Part shown: piece after piece, positions 13,901 through 28,900 of the stretch
Numbering within the stretch: position 1 is the first letter of the stretch
How the letters are laid out: the number at the start of each line of letters is the position of its first letter
Assembly (NCBI GenBank): GCA_020636375.1
Contig: JACJXZ010000013.1
Span: forward strand, 124,001 to 188,000
From: Lewinellaceae bacterium
GTDB taxonomy: Bacteria; Bacteroidota; Bacteroidia; Chitinophagales; Saprospiraceae
DNA length: 64,000 bases
Direction: 5' to 3'
Translations under genes and position numbers: made by a program
Notes under the pieces: generated by a model
Seen by the model: only the letters and a program-made list of their open reading frames with translations
Told to the model about the DNA's origin: nothing
Databases searched by the model: none

Positions 13901-16900
13901 AGACGCCAACCAGGACGGCGTCCCGGACGGGGCGCCGATAGCCACCGACGTGACGGACGGGAACGGAGAGTACGGCTTCCCGGTCGACCCGGGCAGCTAT
14001 GTAGTAGAATTTGTAACGCCTGCCGGCTTTGACCCAACCGGGCAAGACCAGGGCGGGGACGACACCGTGGACTCTGACCCCGACCCGAACACGGGCCTGA
14101 CGGGCACGGTAACCGTCAACAGCGGCGAAACGGACCTGACGGTAGACGCGGGCTACTACGAGCCCGCCAGCCTGGGCGACTTTGTCTGGTCCGACACGGA
14201 CGCGGACGGCATACAGGACGCAGGCGAGCCCGGCATCGGCGGGGTAACAGTGAACCTTTTGGACGGCGGCGGCGCTTTCTTAGCCTCCACCACCACAGCC
14301 CCTGACGGCTCCTACAGCTTCACCAACCTGGCCCCCGGCGACTACATCGTCGAATTCATAGGCCCGGCCGGCTTTGCGCCGAGCCCGCAAGACCAGGGCG
14401 GCGACGACACCATAGACTCTGACGCCAACCCAGGCACTGGGCAAACCGGGATCATTACCCTGTCCAGCGGCGAAAACGACCCGACCAACGACGCAGGCTA
14501 CTACGAGTCGGCCTTCATCGGCGACTTTGTATGGCAAGACACCGACGGCGACGGCATCCAGGACGCAGGCGAGCCCGGCATCCCCGGCGTTACCGTCAAC
14601 CTATACGCAGACGCCAACCAGGACGGCGTCCCGGACGGGGCGCCGATAGCCACCGACGTGACCGGCGCCAACGGCGAATACGGCTTCCCGGTCGACCCGG
14701 GCAGTTATGTAGTAGAATTTGTAACGCCTGCCGGCTTTGACGGCACGCCGCAGGACCAGGGCGGAGACGACACGGTTGACAGCGACGCAGACCCGAACAC
14801 GGGCCTGACCGGCACCATCACGGTGAACAGCGGGGAAACGGACCTGACCAACGACGCCGGCTTCTACGAGCCAGCTTCCTTGGGCGACTTTGTCTGGTCC
14901 GACACGGACGCGGACGGCATCCAGGACGCCGGCGAGCCCGGCATCGGCGGGGTGACCGTCAACCTGCTGGACGGCGGCGGCGCTTTCTTAGCCTCCACCA
15001 CCACAGCCCCTGACGGCTCCTACAGCTTCACCAACCTTGCCCCCGGCGACTACATCGTCGAGTTTATTGGCCCGGCCGGCTTTGCGCCGAGCCCGCAAGA
15101 CCAGGGCGGGGACGACACCATAGACTCTGACGCCAACCCAGGCACCGGCCAGACCGGGATCATTACCCTGTCGAGCGGCGAAAACGACCCGACCAACGAC
15201 GCAGGCTACTACGAGTCTGCCTTCATCGGCGACTTTGTCTGGCAAGACACCGACGGCGACGGCATCCAGGACGCAGGCGAGCCCGGCATCCCCGGCGTTA
15301 CCGTCAACCTATACGCAGACAACAACCAGGACGGCGTTCCGGACGGGGCGCCGATAGCCACCGACGTGACCGGCGCCAACGGCGAATACGGCTTCCCGGT
15401 CGACCCGGGCAGCTATGTAGTAGAATTTGTAACGCCTGGCGGCTTTGACGGCACGCCTCAGGACCAGGGCGGGGACGACACGGCAGACTCTGACGCAGAC
15501 CCGAACACGGGGCTGACCGGCACCATCACGGTGAACAGCGGGGAAACGGACCTGACCAACGACGCCGGCTTCTACGAGCCAGCTTCCTTGGGCGACTTTG
15601 TCTGGTCCGACACGGACGCGGACGGCATCCAGGACGCCGGCGAGCCCGGCATCGGCGGGGTGACCGTCAACCTGCTGGACGGCGGCGGCGCTTTCTTACG
15701 CCTCCACCACGACAGCAGCCCCTGACGGCTCCTACTTCACCAACCTGCCCCGGCGACTACATCGTCGAATTCATAGGCCCGGCCGGCTTTGCGCCGAGCC
15801 CGCAAGACCAGGGCGGGGACGACACCATAGACTCTGACGCCAACCCAGGCACTGGGCAAACCGGGATCATTACCCTGTCGAGCGGCGAAAACGACCCGAC
15901 CAACGACGCGGGCTATTACGAGTCGAGTCGACTTTCATCGGCGACTTTGTCTGGCAAGACACCGACGGCGACGGCATCCAGGACGCAGGCGAGCCCGGCA
16001 TCCCCGGCGTTACCGTCAACCTATACGCGGACAACAACCAGGACGGCGTCCCGGACGGGGCGCCGATAGCCACCGACGTGACCGGCGCCAACGGCGAATA
16101 CGGCTTCCCGGTCGACCCGGGCAGTTATGTAGTAGAATTTGTAACGCCTGCCGGCTTTGACGGCACGCCCCAGGACCAGGGCGGGGACGACACGGTTGAC
16201 TCTGACGCGGACCCGAACACAGGGGCTGACCGGCACCATCACGGTGAACAGCGGGGAAACGGACGACACCGTAGACGCAGGCTATTACGAGCCAGCCAGC
16301 CTGGGCGACTTTGTCTGGTCCGACACGGACGCGGACGGCATCCAGGACGCCGGCGAGCCCGGCATCGGCGGGGTAACCGTGAACCTGCTGGACGGCGGCG
16401 GCGCTTTCTTAGCCTCCACCACCACAGCCCCTGACGGCTCCTACAGCTTCACCAACCTTGCCCCCGGCGACTACATCGTCGAATTCATAGGCCCGGCCGG
16501 CTTTGCGCCGAGCCCGCAAGACCAGGGCGGAGACGACACCATAGACTCTGACGCCAACCCAGGCACTGGGCAAACCGGGATCATTACCCTGTCGAGCGGC
16601 GAAAACGACCCGACCAACGACGCAGGCTACTACGAGTCTGCCTTCATCGGCGACTTCGTCTGGCAAGACACCGACGGCGACGGCATCCAGGACGCGGGCG
16701 AGCCCGGCATCCCCGGCGTTACCGTCAACCTATACGCGGACAACAACCAGGACGGCGTTCCCGACGGGGCGCCGATAGCCACCGACGTGACCGGCGCCAA
16801 CGGCGAATACGGCTTCCCGGTCGACCCGGGCAGTTATATAGTAGAATTTGTAACGCCTGCCGGCTTTGACGGCACGCCGCAGGACCAGGGCGGGGACGAC

Positions 16901-19900
16901 ACGGTTGACAGCGACGCAGACCCGAACACGGGGCTGACCGGCACCATCACGGTGAACAGCGGGGAAACGGACCTGACCAACGACGCCGGCTTCTACGAGC
17001 CAGCTTCCCTGGGCGACTTTGTCTGGTCCGACACGGACGCGGACGGCATCCAGGACGCCGGCGAGCCCGGCATCGGCGGGGTAACCGTCAACCTGCTGGA
17101 CGGCGGCGGCGCTTTCTTAGCCTCCACCACGACAGCCCCTGACGGCGGCTACAGCTTCACCAACCTTTAGCCCCGGCGACTACATCGTCGAGTTTGTACT
17201 TACGGTAAACTTTTGCGCCGAGCCCGCAAGACCAGGGCGGAGACGACACCATAGACTCTGACGCCAACCCAGGCACTGGGCAAACCGGGATCATTACCCT
17301 GTCGAGCGGCGAAAACGACCCGACCAACGACGCAGGCTACTACGAGTCCGCCTTCATCGGCGACTTCGTCTGGCAAGACACCGACGGCGACGGCATCCAG
17401 GACGCAGGCGGCCCGGCATCCCCGGCGTTACCGTCAACCTATACGCGGACAACAACCAGGACGGCGTCCCGGACGGGCGCCGATAGCCACCGACGTGACC
17501 GGCGCCAACGGCGAATACGGCTTCCCGGTCGACCCGGGCAGCTATGTAGTCGAGTTTGTAACGCCTGGCGGCTTTGACGGCACCCCCAAGACCAGGGCGG
17601 GGGGACGACACCGTTGACTCGACGCAGACCCGAACACACGGGGTACTGACGGGCACCATCACGGTGAACAGCGGCGAAACGGACCTGACCACGACGTAGA
17701 CGCAGGCTACTACGAGCCAGCCAGCTTCCTTGGGCGACTTTGTCTGGTCCGACACGGACGCGGACGGCATCCAGGACGCAGGCGAGCCCGGCATCGGCGG
17801 GGTAACCGTCAACCTGCTGGACGGCGGCGGCGCTGGCTGCCTCCACCACCGCAGCCCCTGACGGCTCCTACAGCTTCACCAACCTTGCCCCCGGCGACTA
17901 CATCGTCGTCGAATTTATATACCACTGGCTTTGCGCCGAGCCCGCAAGACCAGGGCGGGACGACACCATAGACTCTGACGCCAACCCAGGCACTGGGCAA
18001 ACCGGGATCATTACCCTGTCGAGCGGCGAAAACGACCCGACCAACGACGCAGGCTATTACGAGTCTGCCTTCATCGGCGACTTTGTATGGCAAGACACCG
18101 ACGGCGACGGCATCCAGGACGCGGGCGAGCCCGGCATCCCCGGCGTTACCGTCAACCTATACGCGGACAACAACCAGGACGGCGTTCCCGACGGGCGCCG
18201 ATAGCCACCGACGTGACCGGCGCCAACGGCGAATACGGCTTCCCGGTCGACCCGGGCAGTTATATAGTAGAATTTGTAACGCCTGCCGGCTTTGACGGCA
18301 CGCCCCAGGACCAGGGCGGGGACGACACGGCAGACAGCGACGCGGACCCGAACACGGGCTGACGGGCACCATCACGGTGAACAGCGGGGAAACGGACCTG
18401 ACCAGACGCAGGCTACTACGAGCCAGCCAGCCTGGGCGACTTTGTCTGGTCCGACACGGACGCGGACGGCATCCAGGACGCAGGCGAGCCCGGCATCGGC
18501 GGGGTAACCGTCAACCTGCGGACGGCGGCGGCGCGCTTCTTAGCCTCCACCACGACGGCCCCTGACGGCTCCTACAGCTTCACCAACCTTGCCCCGGCGA
18601 CTACATCGTCGAATTCATATATACACTACGGTAAACTTTGCGCCGCCGAGCCCGCAAGACCAGGGCGGGGACGACACCATAGACTCTGACGCCAACCCAG
18701 GCACTGGGCAAACCGGGATCATTACCCTGTCGAGCGGCGAAAACGACCCGACCAACGACGCAGGCTACTACGAGTCTGCCTTCATCGGCGACTTTGTATG
18801 GCAAGACACCGACGGCGACGGCATCCAGGACGCAGGCGAGCCCGGCATCCCCGGCGTTACCGTCAACCTATACGCAGACGCCAACCAGGACGGCGTCCCG
18901 GACGGGGCGCCGATAGCCACCGACGTGACCGGCGCGAACGGGGAATACGGCTTCCCGGTCGACCCGGGCAGCTACGTGGTCGAGTTTGTAACGCCTGCCG
19001 GCTTTGACGGCACGCCGCAAGACCAGGGCGGGGACGACACCGTTGACAGCGACGCAGACCCGAACACGGGCCTGACGGGCACCATCACGGTGAACAGCGG
19101 GGAAACGGACCTGACCAACGACGCCGGCTTCTACGAGCCAGCTTCCTTGGGCGACTTTGTCTGGTCCGACACGGACGCGGACGGCATCCAGGACGCCGGC
19201 GAGCCCGGCATCGGCGGGGTGACGGTGAACCTTTTGGACGGCGGCGGCGCTTTCCTAGCTTCCACCACCACAGCCCCTGACGGCTCCTACAGCTTTGCCA
19301 ATTTAGCCCCCGGCGACTACATCGTCGAGTTTGTAGCCCCGGCCGGCTTTGCGCCGAGCCCGCAAGACCAGGGCGGAGACGACACCATAGACTCTGACGC
19401 CAACCCAGGCACCGGCCAGACCGGGATCATTACCCTGTCGAGCGGCGAAAACGACCCGACCAACGACGCGGGCTATTACGAGTCTGCCTTCATCGGCGAC
19501 TTTGTCTGGCAAGACACCGACGGCGACGGCATCCAGGACGCAGGCGAGCCCCGGCATCCCCGGCGTTACCGTCAACCTATACGCGGACGCCAACCAGGAC
19601 GGCGTTCCCGGACGGGCGCCGATAGCCACCGACGTGACCGGCGCCAACGGCGAATACGGCTTCCCGGTCGACCCGGGCAGTTATGTAGTAGAATTTGTAA
19701 CGCCTGGCGGCTTTGACGGCACGCCGCCGCAAGACCAGGGGCGGAGACGACACGGTTGACAGCGACGCAGACCCGAACACGGGCCTGACCGGCACCATCA
19801 CGGTGAACAGCGGGGAAACGGACCTGACCAACGACGCCGGCTTCTACGAGCCAGCTTCCTTGGGCGACTTTGTCTGGTCCGACACGGACGCGGACGGCAT

Positions 19901-22900
19901 CCAGGACGCCGGCGAGCCCGGCATCGGCGGGGTGACGGTCAACCTGCTGGACGGCGGCGGCGCTTTCCTAGCCTCCACCACCACAGCCCCTGACGGCTCC
20001 TACAGCTTCACCAACCTTGCCCCCGGCGACTACATCGTCGAGTTTATTGGCCCGGCCGGCTTTGCGCCGAGCCCGCAAGACCAGGGCGGAGACGACACCA
20101 TAGACTCTGACGCCAACCCAGGCACCGGCCAGACCGGGATCATTACCCTGTCGAGCGGCGAAAACGACCCGACCAACGACGCAGGTTATTACGAGTCTCG
20201 GCTTCATCGGCGACTTTGTCTGGCAAGACACCGACGGCGACGGCATCCAGGACGCGGGCGAGCCCGGCATCCCCGGCGTTACCGTCAACCTATACGCGGA
20301 CAACAACCAGGACGGCGTTCCCCGACGGGCGCCGATAGCCACCGACGTGACCGGCGCCAACGGCGAATACGGCTTCCCGGTCGACCCGGGCAGCTACGTA
20401 GTCGAGTTTGTAACGCCTGGCTTTGACCCAACCGGGCCCACCAGGGCGGGGACGACACGGTGGACTCTGACGCAGACCCGAACACGGGCCTGACGGGCAC
20501 GGTAACCGTGAACAGCGGCGAAACGGACCTGACGGTAGACGCAGGCTTCTACGAGCCAGCTTCCTTGGGCGACTTTGTCTGGTCCGACACGGACGCGGAC
20601 GGCATCCAGGACGCAGGCGAGCCCGGCATCGGCGGGGTAACCGTCAACCTGCTGGACGGCGGCGGCGCCTTCCTGCAAACAACCACTACCGCATTAGACG
20701 GCTCCTACAGCTTCACCAACCTGGCCCCTGGCGACTACATCGTCGAATTCATAGGCCCGGCCGGCTTTGCGCCGAGCCCGCAAGACCAGGGCGGGGACGA
20801 CACCATAGACTCTGACGCCAACCCAGGCACTGGGCAAACCGGGATCATTACCCTGTCGAGCGGGGAAAACGACCCGACCAACGACGCAGGTTATTACGAG
20901 TCGGCCTTCATCGGCGACTTTGTATGGCAAGACACCGACGGCGACGGCATCCAGGACGCGGGCGAGCCCGGCATCCCCGGCGTTACCGTCAACCTATACG
21001 CGGACAACAACCAGGACGGCGTTCCCGACGGGGCGCCGATAGCCACCGACGTGACCGGCGCCAACGGCGAATACGGCTTCCCGGTCGACCCGGGCAGCTA
21101 CGTAGTCGAGTTTGTAACTCCTGGCGGCTTTGACCCAACCGGGCAAGACCAGGGCGGGGACGACACCGTGGACTCTGACCCGGACCCGAACACGGGCCTG
21201 ACCGGCACGGTAACCGTGAACAGCGGCGAAACGGACCTGACGGTAGACGCAGGCTTCTACGAGCCAGCTTCCTTGGGCGACTTTGTCTGGTCCGACACGG
21301 ACGCGGACGGCATCCAGGACGCCGGCGAGCCCGGCATCGGCGGGGTAACCGTCAACCTGCTGGACGGCGGCGGCGCCTTCCTGCAAACAACCACTACCGC
21401 ATTAGACGGCTCCTATAGCTTTACCAACCTGGCCCCTGGCGACTACATCGTCGAATTCATAGGCCCGGCCGGCTTCGACAGCAGTCCTCAAGATCAAGGT
21501 GGCGATGATACCGTCGACAGCGACGCTGATCCGGTAACGGGCCTCACCGGCGTCATTAACCTGGAAAGCGGAGAAACTGACCCAACCAACGATGCAGGCT
21601 TCTTCAACGTTATTGACCTGGAACTGGAAAAGAGCGTCAACAACACGGCGCCGCAGGTGGGCAGCAACGTCACCTTCACGGTGGTATTGACCAACCAGGG
21701 CCCGAGCACCGCCACCGGCGTGTCCGTCACGGACCAACTGCCTAGCGGGTATACCTTTGTGAGCCACACCACGAGCCAGGGCAGCTATGTAAGCGGCACG
21801 GGCGCATGGACTGTGGGCACGCTAACTGCGGGCCAGAGCGTCACCTTGACCATCACGGCCACGGTTAACGCCAGCGGCGACTATATGAACCTGGCCGAGG
21901 TAACGGCCCAAAACGAGCCGGACATAGACTCCAGCCCGAACAACGGCGTGGACACCGACGGCGACGGGGCAGTCGTAGACGATCCGGGCGACGAGGACGA
22001 CGGCGATGGGCAGGACGTGGTTCCTGGCGCATTGGTCGACCTCGAGCTGGAAAAATCAGTAGACAACTCCACGCCAAACGTGGGCAGCAACGTCACCTTC
22101 ACGGTGGTGTTAACCAACCAGGGCCCGAGCACAGCCACCGGCGTGTCCGTTACGGACCAATTGCCAAGCGGTTATACCTACGTCAGCAACACGGCCAGCC
22201 AGGGCAGCTATAACAGCGGCACTGGGGCATGGAGCGTAGGCACGCTAACTGCAGGCCAAAGCGTAACATTAACAATCACCGCCACAGTTAACGTGAGCGG
22301 CAACTACCTGAACCTGGCCGAGGTAAGCACGCAGAACGAGCCGGACATAGACTCCAACCCGGGCAACGGGGTGGACACGGACGGCGACGGCGATTCGACC
22401 GACGACCCGGGCGACGAAGACGACGGCGACGGGGAAGAAGTGTTCCCGGTCCCGGTAGTCGACCTGGAATTGGAGAAATCGGTAAATAACACTACACCGA
22501 ACGTAGGCGACAACGTCACCTTCACGGTAGTATTGACGAACCAGGGCCCGAACACGGCCACCGGCGTAGCGGTAACGGACCAGCTTCCGAGCGGCTACAC
22601 CTATGTAAGCCATACAGCCAGCGACGGCACCTACAACAGCGGTACCGGCCTATGGACAGTGGGCACTATGACAGCCGGCAGCAACGCAACATTGACGATA
22701 ACGGCGACGGTCAACGCCAGCGGCGACTACATGAACCTGGCTGAGGTCACCAACGTAAACCAGGACGACGTGGACTCCACGCCGAACAACGGCGTAGACA
22801 CCGACGGCGACGGCAACGTGGTGGACGACCCAGGCGACGAGGACGACGGCGACGGGCAGGATGTCAACCCAGGCGCAGTGGTTGACCTGGAACTGGAAAA

Positions 22901-25900
22901 ATCAGTGGACAATACCACGCCAAACGTGGGCGGCACCGTCACCTTTACAATAGCATTGACCAACCAGGGCCCAAGCACCGCCACCGGCGTGTCGGTCACA
23001 GACCAACTGCCGAGCGGCTACACTTATGTGAGCAACACAGCCAGCCAGGGCAGCTACAACAGCGGCACCGGAGCCTGGGCAGTAGGCACGCTCACCGCCG
23101 GCCAAAGCGTCACCCTGACGCTGACGGCGACAGTCAATGCCAGCGGCGACTATATGAACCTGGCCGAAGTGACAGCACAGAATGAACCGGACATAGACTC
23201 CAGCCCGAACAACGGGGTGGACACCGACGGCGACGGGGCCGTAGTCGACGACCCGGGCGACGAGGACGACGGCGATGGGCAGGATGTCCTTCCCAATGCA
23301 GTGGTCGACCTGGAACTGGAGAAGAGCGTCAACAACACGGCGCCGCAGGTAGGCAGCAACGTCACCTTCACGGTAGTATTGACCAACCAGGGCCCGAGCA
23401 CCGCCACCGGCGTGTCCGTCACGGACCAACTGCCTAGCGGGTATACCTTTGTGAGCCACACCACGAGCCAGGGCAGCTATGTAAGCGGCACGGGCGCATG
23501 GACTGTGGGCACGCTAACTGCGGGCCAGAGCGTCACCTTGACCATCACGGCCACGGTGAACGCCAGCGGCGATTATATGAACCTGGCCGAGGTAACGGCC
23601 CAAAACGAGCCGGACATAGACTCCAACCCGAACAACGGGGTGGACACCGACGGCGACGGGGCAGTGGTCGACGACCCGGGCGACGAGGACGACGGCGACG
23701 GGCAAAGTGTTAATCCTGGCGCATTGGTCGACCTTGAACTGGAGAAATCAGTAGATAACCCCACGCCGAACGTGGGTAGCAATATAACTTTCACGGTCGT
23801 ATTGACGAACCAGGGCCCGAGTATGGCCACTGGGGTAACGGTCACGGACCAGTTGCCGAGCGGATATACCTACGTCAGCCATACGGCAAGCCAAGGCAAC
23901 TATAACAATGGCACGGGTGCCTGGACGGTAGGTACGCTAACGGCCGGCCAGAGTGTAACCCTGTCTGTTACGGCCACGGTGAACGTCAGCGGCAACTACC
24001 TGAACCTGGCGGAAGTCACAACGCAGGGCGAACCGGACGTAGACTCCACGCCGAACAGCGGAGTGGACACCGACGGCGATGGAGATTCGACGGACGACCC
24101 GGGCGACGAGGACGACGGGGACGGCGCGGAAACAACGCCGGTACCGGTCATCGATCTGGAGCTTGAAAAGACAGTAGACAATACGGCACCGACGGTAGGC
24201 GACAACATCACCTTCACGGTCGTATTGACGAACCAGGGCCCGAACACGGCCACGGGCGTAGCGGCAAGGGACCAGCTCCCGAGCGGCTACACCTACGTAA
24301 GCCATACGGCCACGGACGGCACATACAACCCGGGCACGGGTGCCTGGACAGTAGGCACGCTCACGGCCGGCGGCAGCGCCACGCTGACGATTACGGCCAC
24401 GGTGAACCCCACAGGCAACTACATGAACCTGGCGCAGGTGACCAACGCCAGCCAGCAGGACGTAGACTCCACGCCGAACAACGGAGTGGACACGGATGGG
24501 GACGGCAACGTGGTAGACGACCCGGGCGACGAGGACGATGGGGACGGGCAGGACGTAGTGCCGGGCGCATTGGTCGACCTGGAACTGGAGAAGAGCGTAG
24601 ACAACACCACGCCGAACGTGGGCAGCAATGTCACCTTCACGGTAGTGCTGACGAACCAGGGCCCGAGCACGGCCACGGGCGTAGCGGTTACGGACCAGCT
24701 TCCGAGCGGTTATACCTATGTCAGCAACACGGCCAGCCAGGGCAGCTACAACAGCGGCACCGGCTTGTGGAGCGTGGGCACGCTGACCGCGAACCAGAGT
24801 GTAACGCTCACCCTTACCGCGACGGTGAACGCCAGTGTGGCCCCCAACGCTTACCTGAACCTGGCGGAGGTAACCGCTCAAAATGAGCCGGATGCAGACT
24901 CCAGCCCGAACAATGGTGTGGATACGGACGGCGACGGTAATGTCGTGGACGATCCGGGCGACGAGGACGACGGCGATGCAGCTGAAGTAACCGTTCAGTT
25001 GGTGGCTTCTGTCACTATCGAAAAATCGACCAATGGACAGGATGCCGATACGGCGCCTGGTGCCATTATAGCCGTACCGACGGGCGGAGCAACGGTCAAC
25101 TGGCAATATGTAGTTACCAATACCGGCCAGGTTGGCTTATCTAATTTAGTAGTTACCGATGACCAGGAAGGCATAGTCTGCACGATCCCATTCCTGGCGG
25201 CAGGTGCTTCGACTACCTGTAACCTGTCCGGACCGGCTCAGCTAGGCCAGTACGCCAACCTGGCGACTGTGACCGGCCAGCCCGTTGACGGAAATGGTAC
25301 GCCCTTCGGCAACCCGGTAACGGATACCGATCCATCTCACTATGCCGGTATTTTCATCAATGTGGAAAAACTTGCCGACAGGACGGAGATTTGTGCCGGC
25401 GAAGAAGTAACCTTCACGTTGAGAGTAAGGATGCTCGGCGGTGCGCCGGGTATACAACTGAGGGACGTCAGCGTAGTGGACAACAACCTGCCCGGTATGC
25501 TGATGCCTTACGGCCAGTACTGGGTGGGCGGCGACCTGAACGGCAACGGCTACATCGACTTCATTGATAACGATAACGATGGAAATTCGGATGAGGAATT
25601 CGTATGGACCTATAGCCTGTCGTATACGCAAACAACCACAAATACAGCCATGGATGAGGCTGTTGTGTGGTTTGTGGATCCGAACACTAACCAGGAAACG
25701 AACACGGGAGTGGTGGTCATGAATACCGATGACGTCACGGTAACGGTCAACCAGAACCTTTGTGCCAGCCTTGGCGACTTTGTCTGGGATGATGAAGACC
25801 GCGACGGAATACAGGATGTTGGAGAACCCGGAATTGGTGGGGTAACCGTCAACCTGCTGGATGGCAACGGTAACTTCCTGCAAACAACAACGACAGCTCC

Positions 25901-28900
25901 GGATGGCTCCTACAGCTTCACAGAGCTTGTCCCCGGCGATTACATCGTCGAGTTTATCACTCCGGGCGGGTATGATGCTACTACTGCAAATGTAGGCAAC
26001 GATGCACTGGACAGCGACGCAGTGGGCGGTCAGACCGGCGTTATCAACTTGTCAATCGGAGAAAATGACGATACCAATGATGCCGGCTTCTACCAGTTGA
26101 TCGACCTGGAGCTGATCAAAACAGTTAATGACAATACGCCGAATGTTGGGGACGTGGTGACCTTTACGATTACCGTCTTCAATCAGGGGCCGCAACCGGC
26201 CACAGGCGTGGCAGTCGAAGATGTGGTGCCCAATGGGTATTCCGGCATCGCCAATATTACAGGCGGCGGTGTCTTGGCCGGCTCCACTATCAGCTGGAGT
26301 GGGCTCAACATCGCTGTCGGCGGTAGCGTTACGCTGTCCTTCCAGGCTACAGTTGAAGCCCCGGGCATCGGCGTGAGCTACCTCAATGTCGCTCAGGTAA
26401 CAGCTGCGGATCAGTTCGATACAGATTCTACGCCGGATAATGACGATGGCGACCAATCTGAAGACGATGAGGATAATGCTGTCGTCACGCCGGCATTCGC
26501 CGACCTTGAGCTGATTAAGGTCGTGAACGACAATACGCCGAATGTGGGCGATGTAGTGACGTTCACCATCACTGTTTTCAATCAGGGGCCGGATAATGCT
26601 ACTAATGTGTCTGTCCAGGATGTGGTGCCGAATGGTTACAGCGGCGTTGGAAACATTTCCGGAGGCGGTTCATTGAGTGGAAATACCATTACCTGGAGCG
26701 GCCTGAACATAACTGCCGGCGGCAGCGTCGCCTTAACTTTTGAAGCTACTGTCGAGGATCTGGGTGTTGGTATTAGTTACCTCAACGTCGCCCAGGTGAC
26801 TGCCTCTGATCAGTTCGATCCGGATAGTACGCCGAACAACGATGACGGCGACCAGTCTGAAGATGACGAAGACAATGAAATAGTAACGCCAGGCGCAATC
26901 GTCGACCTGGAATTGGAAAAGAGCGTAAACAATACAACGCCGCAGGTGGGCAGCAACGTCACCTTCACGGTGGCGCTGTCCAACCAGGGCCCGAGCACCG
27001 CCACCGGCGTAGCGGTTACAGACCAGCTGCCGAGCGGCTACACCTATGTAAGCAACACGGCCAGCCAGGGCACGTACAACAACGCCACGGGCGTATGGAC
27101 AGTCGCCACGCTGGCAGCAGGCGGCAGCGCCACCTTGACGCTGACGGCGACGGTGCGGGCCACGGGCGACTATATGAACCTGGCGCAGGTAACAGCCCAG
27201 GACCAGCCGGACGCGGACTCTGCGCCGGGCAACGGAGTGGACACGGACGGGGACGGCAACGTAGTAGACGACCCGGGCGACGAGGACGACGGGGACGGGC
27301 AGGACGTAGTTCCTGGCGCGCTGGTAGACCTCGAACTTGAAAAGAGCGTGAACAACGCCGCGCCGCAGGTAGGCAGCAACGTCACCTTCACGGTGGCGCT
27401 GTCCAACCAGGGCCCGAGCGCGGCCACCGGGGTAGCGGTGACGGACCAGCTGCCGAGCGGCTACACATACGTGAGCAGCACGGCCAGCCAGGGCACCTAT
27501 GCCAGCGGCACGGGCTTGTGGAGCGTGGGTACGTTGGCGGCGGGCGGCAGCGCCACCTTGACGATCACCGCCACGGTGAACGTAAGCGGCAGCTACCTGA
27601 ACCTGGCCGAGGTGACGGCGCAGAACGAGCCGGATGTAGACTCCACGCCGGGTAACGGCGTAGATACGGACGGGGACGGGGACTCCACGGACGACCCGGG
27701 CGACGAGGACGACGGCGACGGCGCGGAGACCACGCCGGTGCCTGCCATCGACCTGGAGCTTGAAAAGACAGTAGACAACGCGGCGCCGACGGTAGGCGGC
27801 AACGTCACCTTCACGGTGGTATTGACGAACCAGGGCCCGAACACGGCCACGGGCGTAGCGGCCAGGGACCAGCTGCCGAGCGGCTACACGTACGTGAGCC
27901 ACAGCGCGACGGACGGGACGTACAACCCGGCCACAGGCGCCTGGACGGTAGGCACGCTGGCAGCGGGCGGCAGCGCCACGCTGACCATCACTGCCACGGT
28001 TAACGCCAGCGGCAATTATATGAACCTGGCGCAGGTCACCAACGCGAACCAGCCGGACGTAGACTCCAGCCCGAACAACGGGGTAGACACGGACGGCGAC
28101 GGCAACGTAGTGGACGACCCGGGCGACGAGGACGACGGCGACGGGCAGGACGTGCAGCCAAACGCGCTGGTAGACCTCGAACTGGAGAAATCAGTAAACA
28201 ATGCCACTCCGGTAGTGGGCAGCAGCGTCACCTTCACGGTGGTTGTCAGCAACCAGGGCCCGAGCGCGGCCACTGGGGTAGCGGTCACGGACCAGCTGCC
28301 GAGCGGCTATACCTACGCGGGCTTCGCCACGAGCCAGGGCACGTACAACAACGCCACGGGCGTATGGAACGTGGGCACGCTGGCGGCGGGCAGCAGCGCC
28401 ACCTTGACGCTGACGGCGACGGTGCGGGCCACGGGCAACTATATGAACCTGGCGCAGGTCACTGCCCAGGACCAGCCGGACGCGGACTCTGCTCCGGACA
28501 ACGGAGTGGACACGGACGGGGACGGCAACGTAGTGGACGACCCGGGCGACGAGGACGACGGGGACGGGCAGGACGTAGCGCCGAACGCGCTGGTGGACCT
28601 GCAATTGGAGAAATCAGTCAACAATACAGCGCCGCAGGTAGGCAGCAGCGTCACCTTTACGGTGGTGCTGACGAACCAGGGGCCGAGCACGGCCACGGGC
28701 GTAGCGGTGACAGACCAGCTTCCGAGCGGTTATACATACAGCGGCTTCACAACCAGCCAGGGCACATACAACAACGGCACCGGGGTATGGAGCGTCGGCA
28801 CGCTGGCAGCAGGCGGCAGCGCCACCTTGACGCTGACGGCGACGGTGCGGGCCACGGGCGACTATATGAACCTGGCGCAGGTAACAGCCCAGGACCAGCC

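Larger units (their letters stand above)
11970..21610 (+). repeat. SdrD-B-like array of 27 units with an A-B higher-order repeat
   Basis: Units of ~115-122 aa carry GDFVWxDTDGDGIQDAGEPG, VTVNL, GxYxF, PGxYxVEF, QDQGGDDTxDSD and the closing GENDPTNDAGYYE. They match the SdrD B-like fold (prealbumin-like, calcium-binding in staphylococcal Sdr proteins). From 13803 on, long type A and short type B units alternate as a ~710-bp pair repeated 11 times. Type A starts lie at 14511, 15219, ~15930, 16640, 17350, 18067, 18778, 19486, ~20200 and 20903. Confidence 0.75.
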
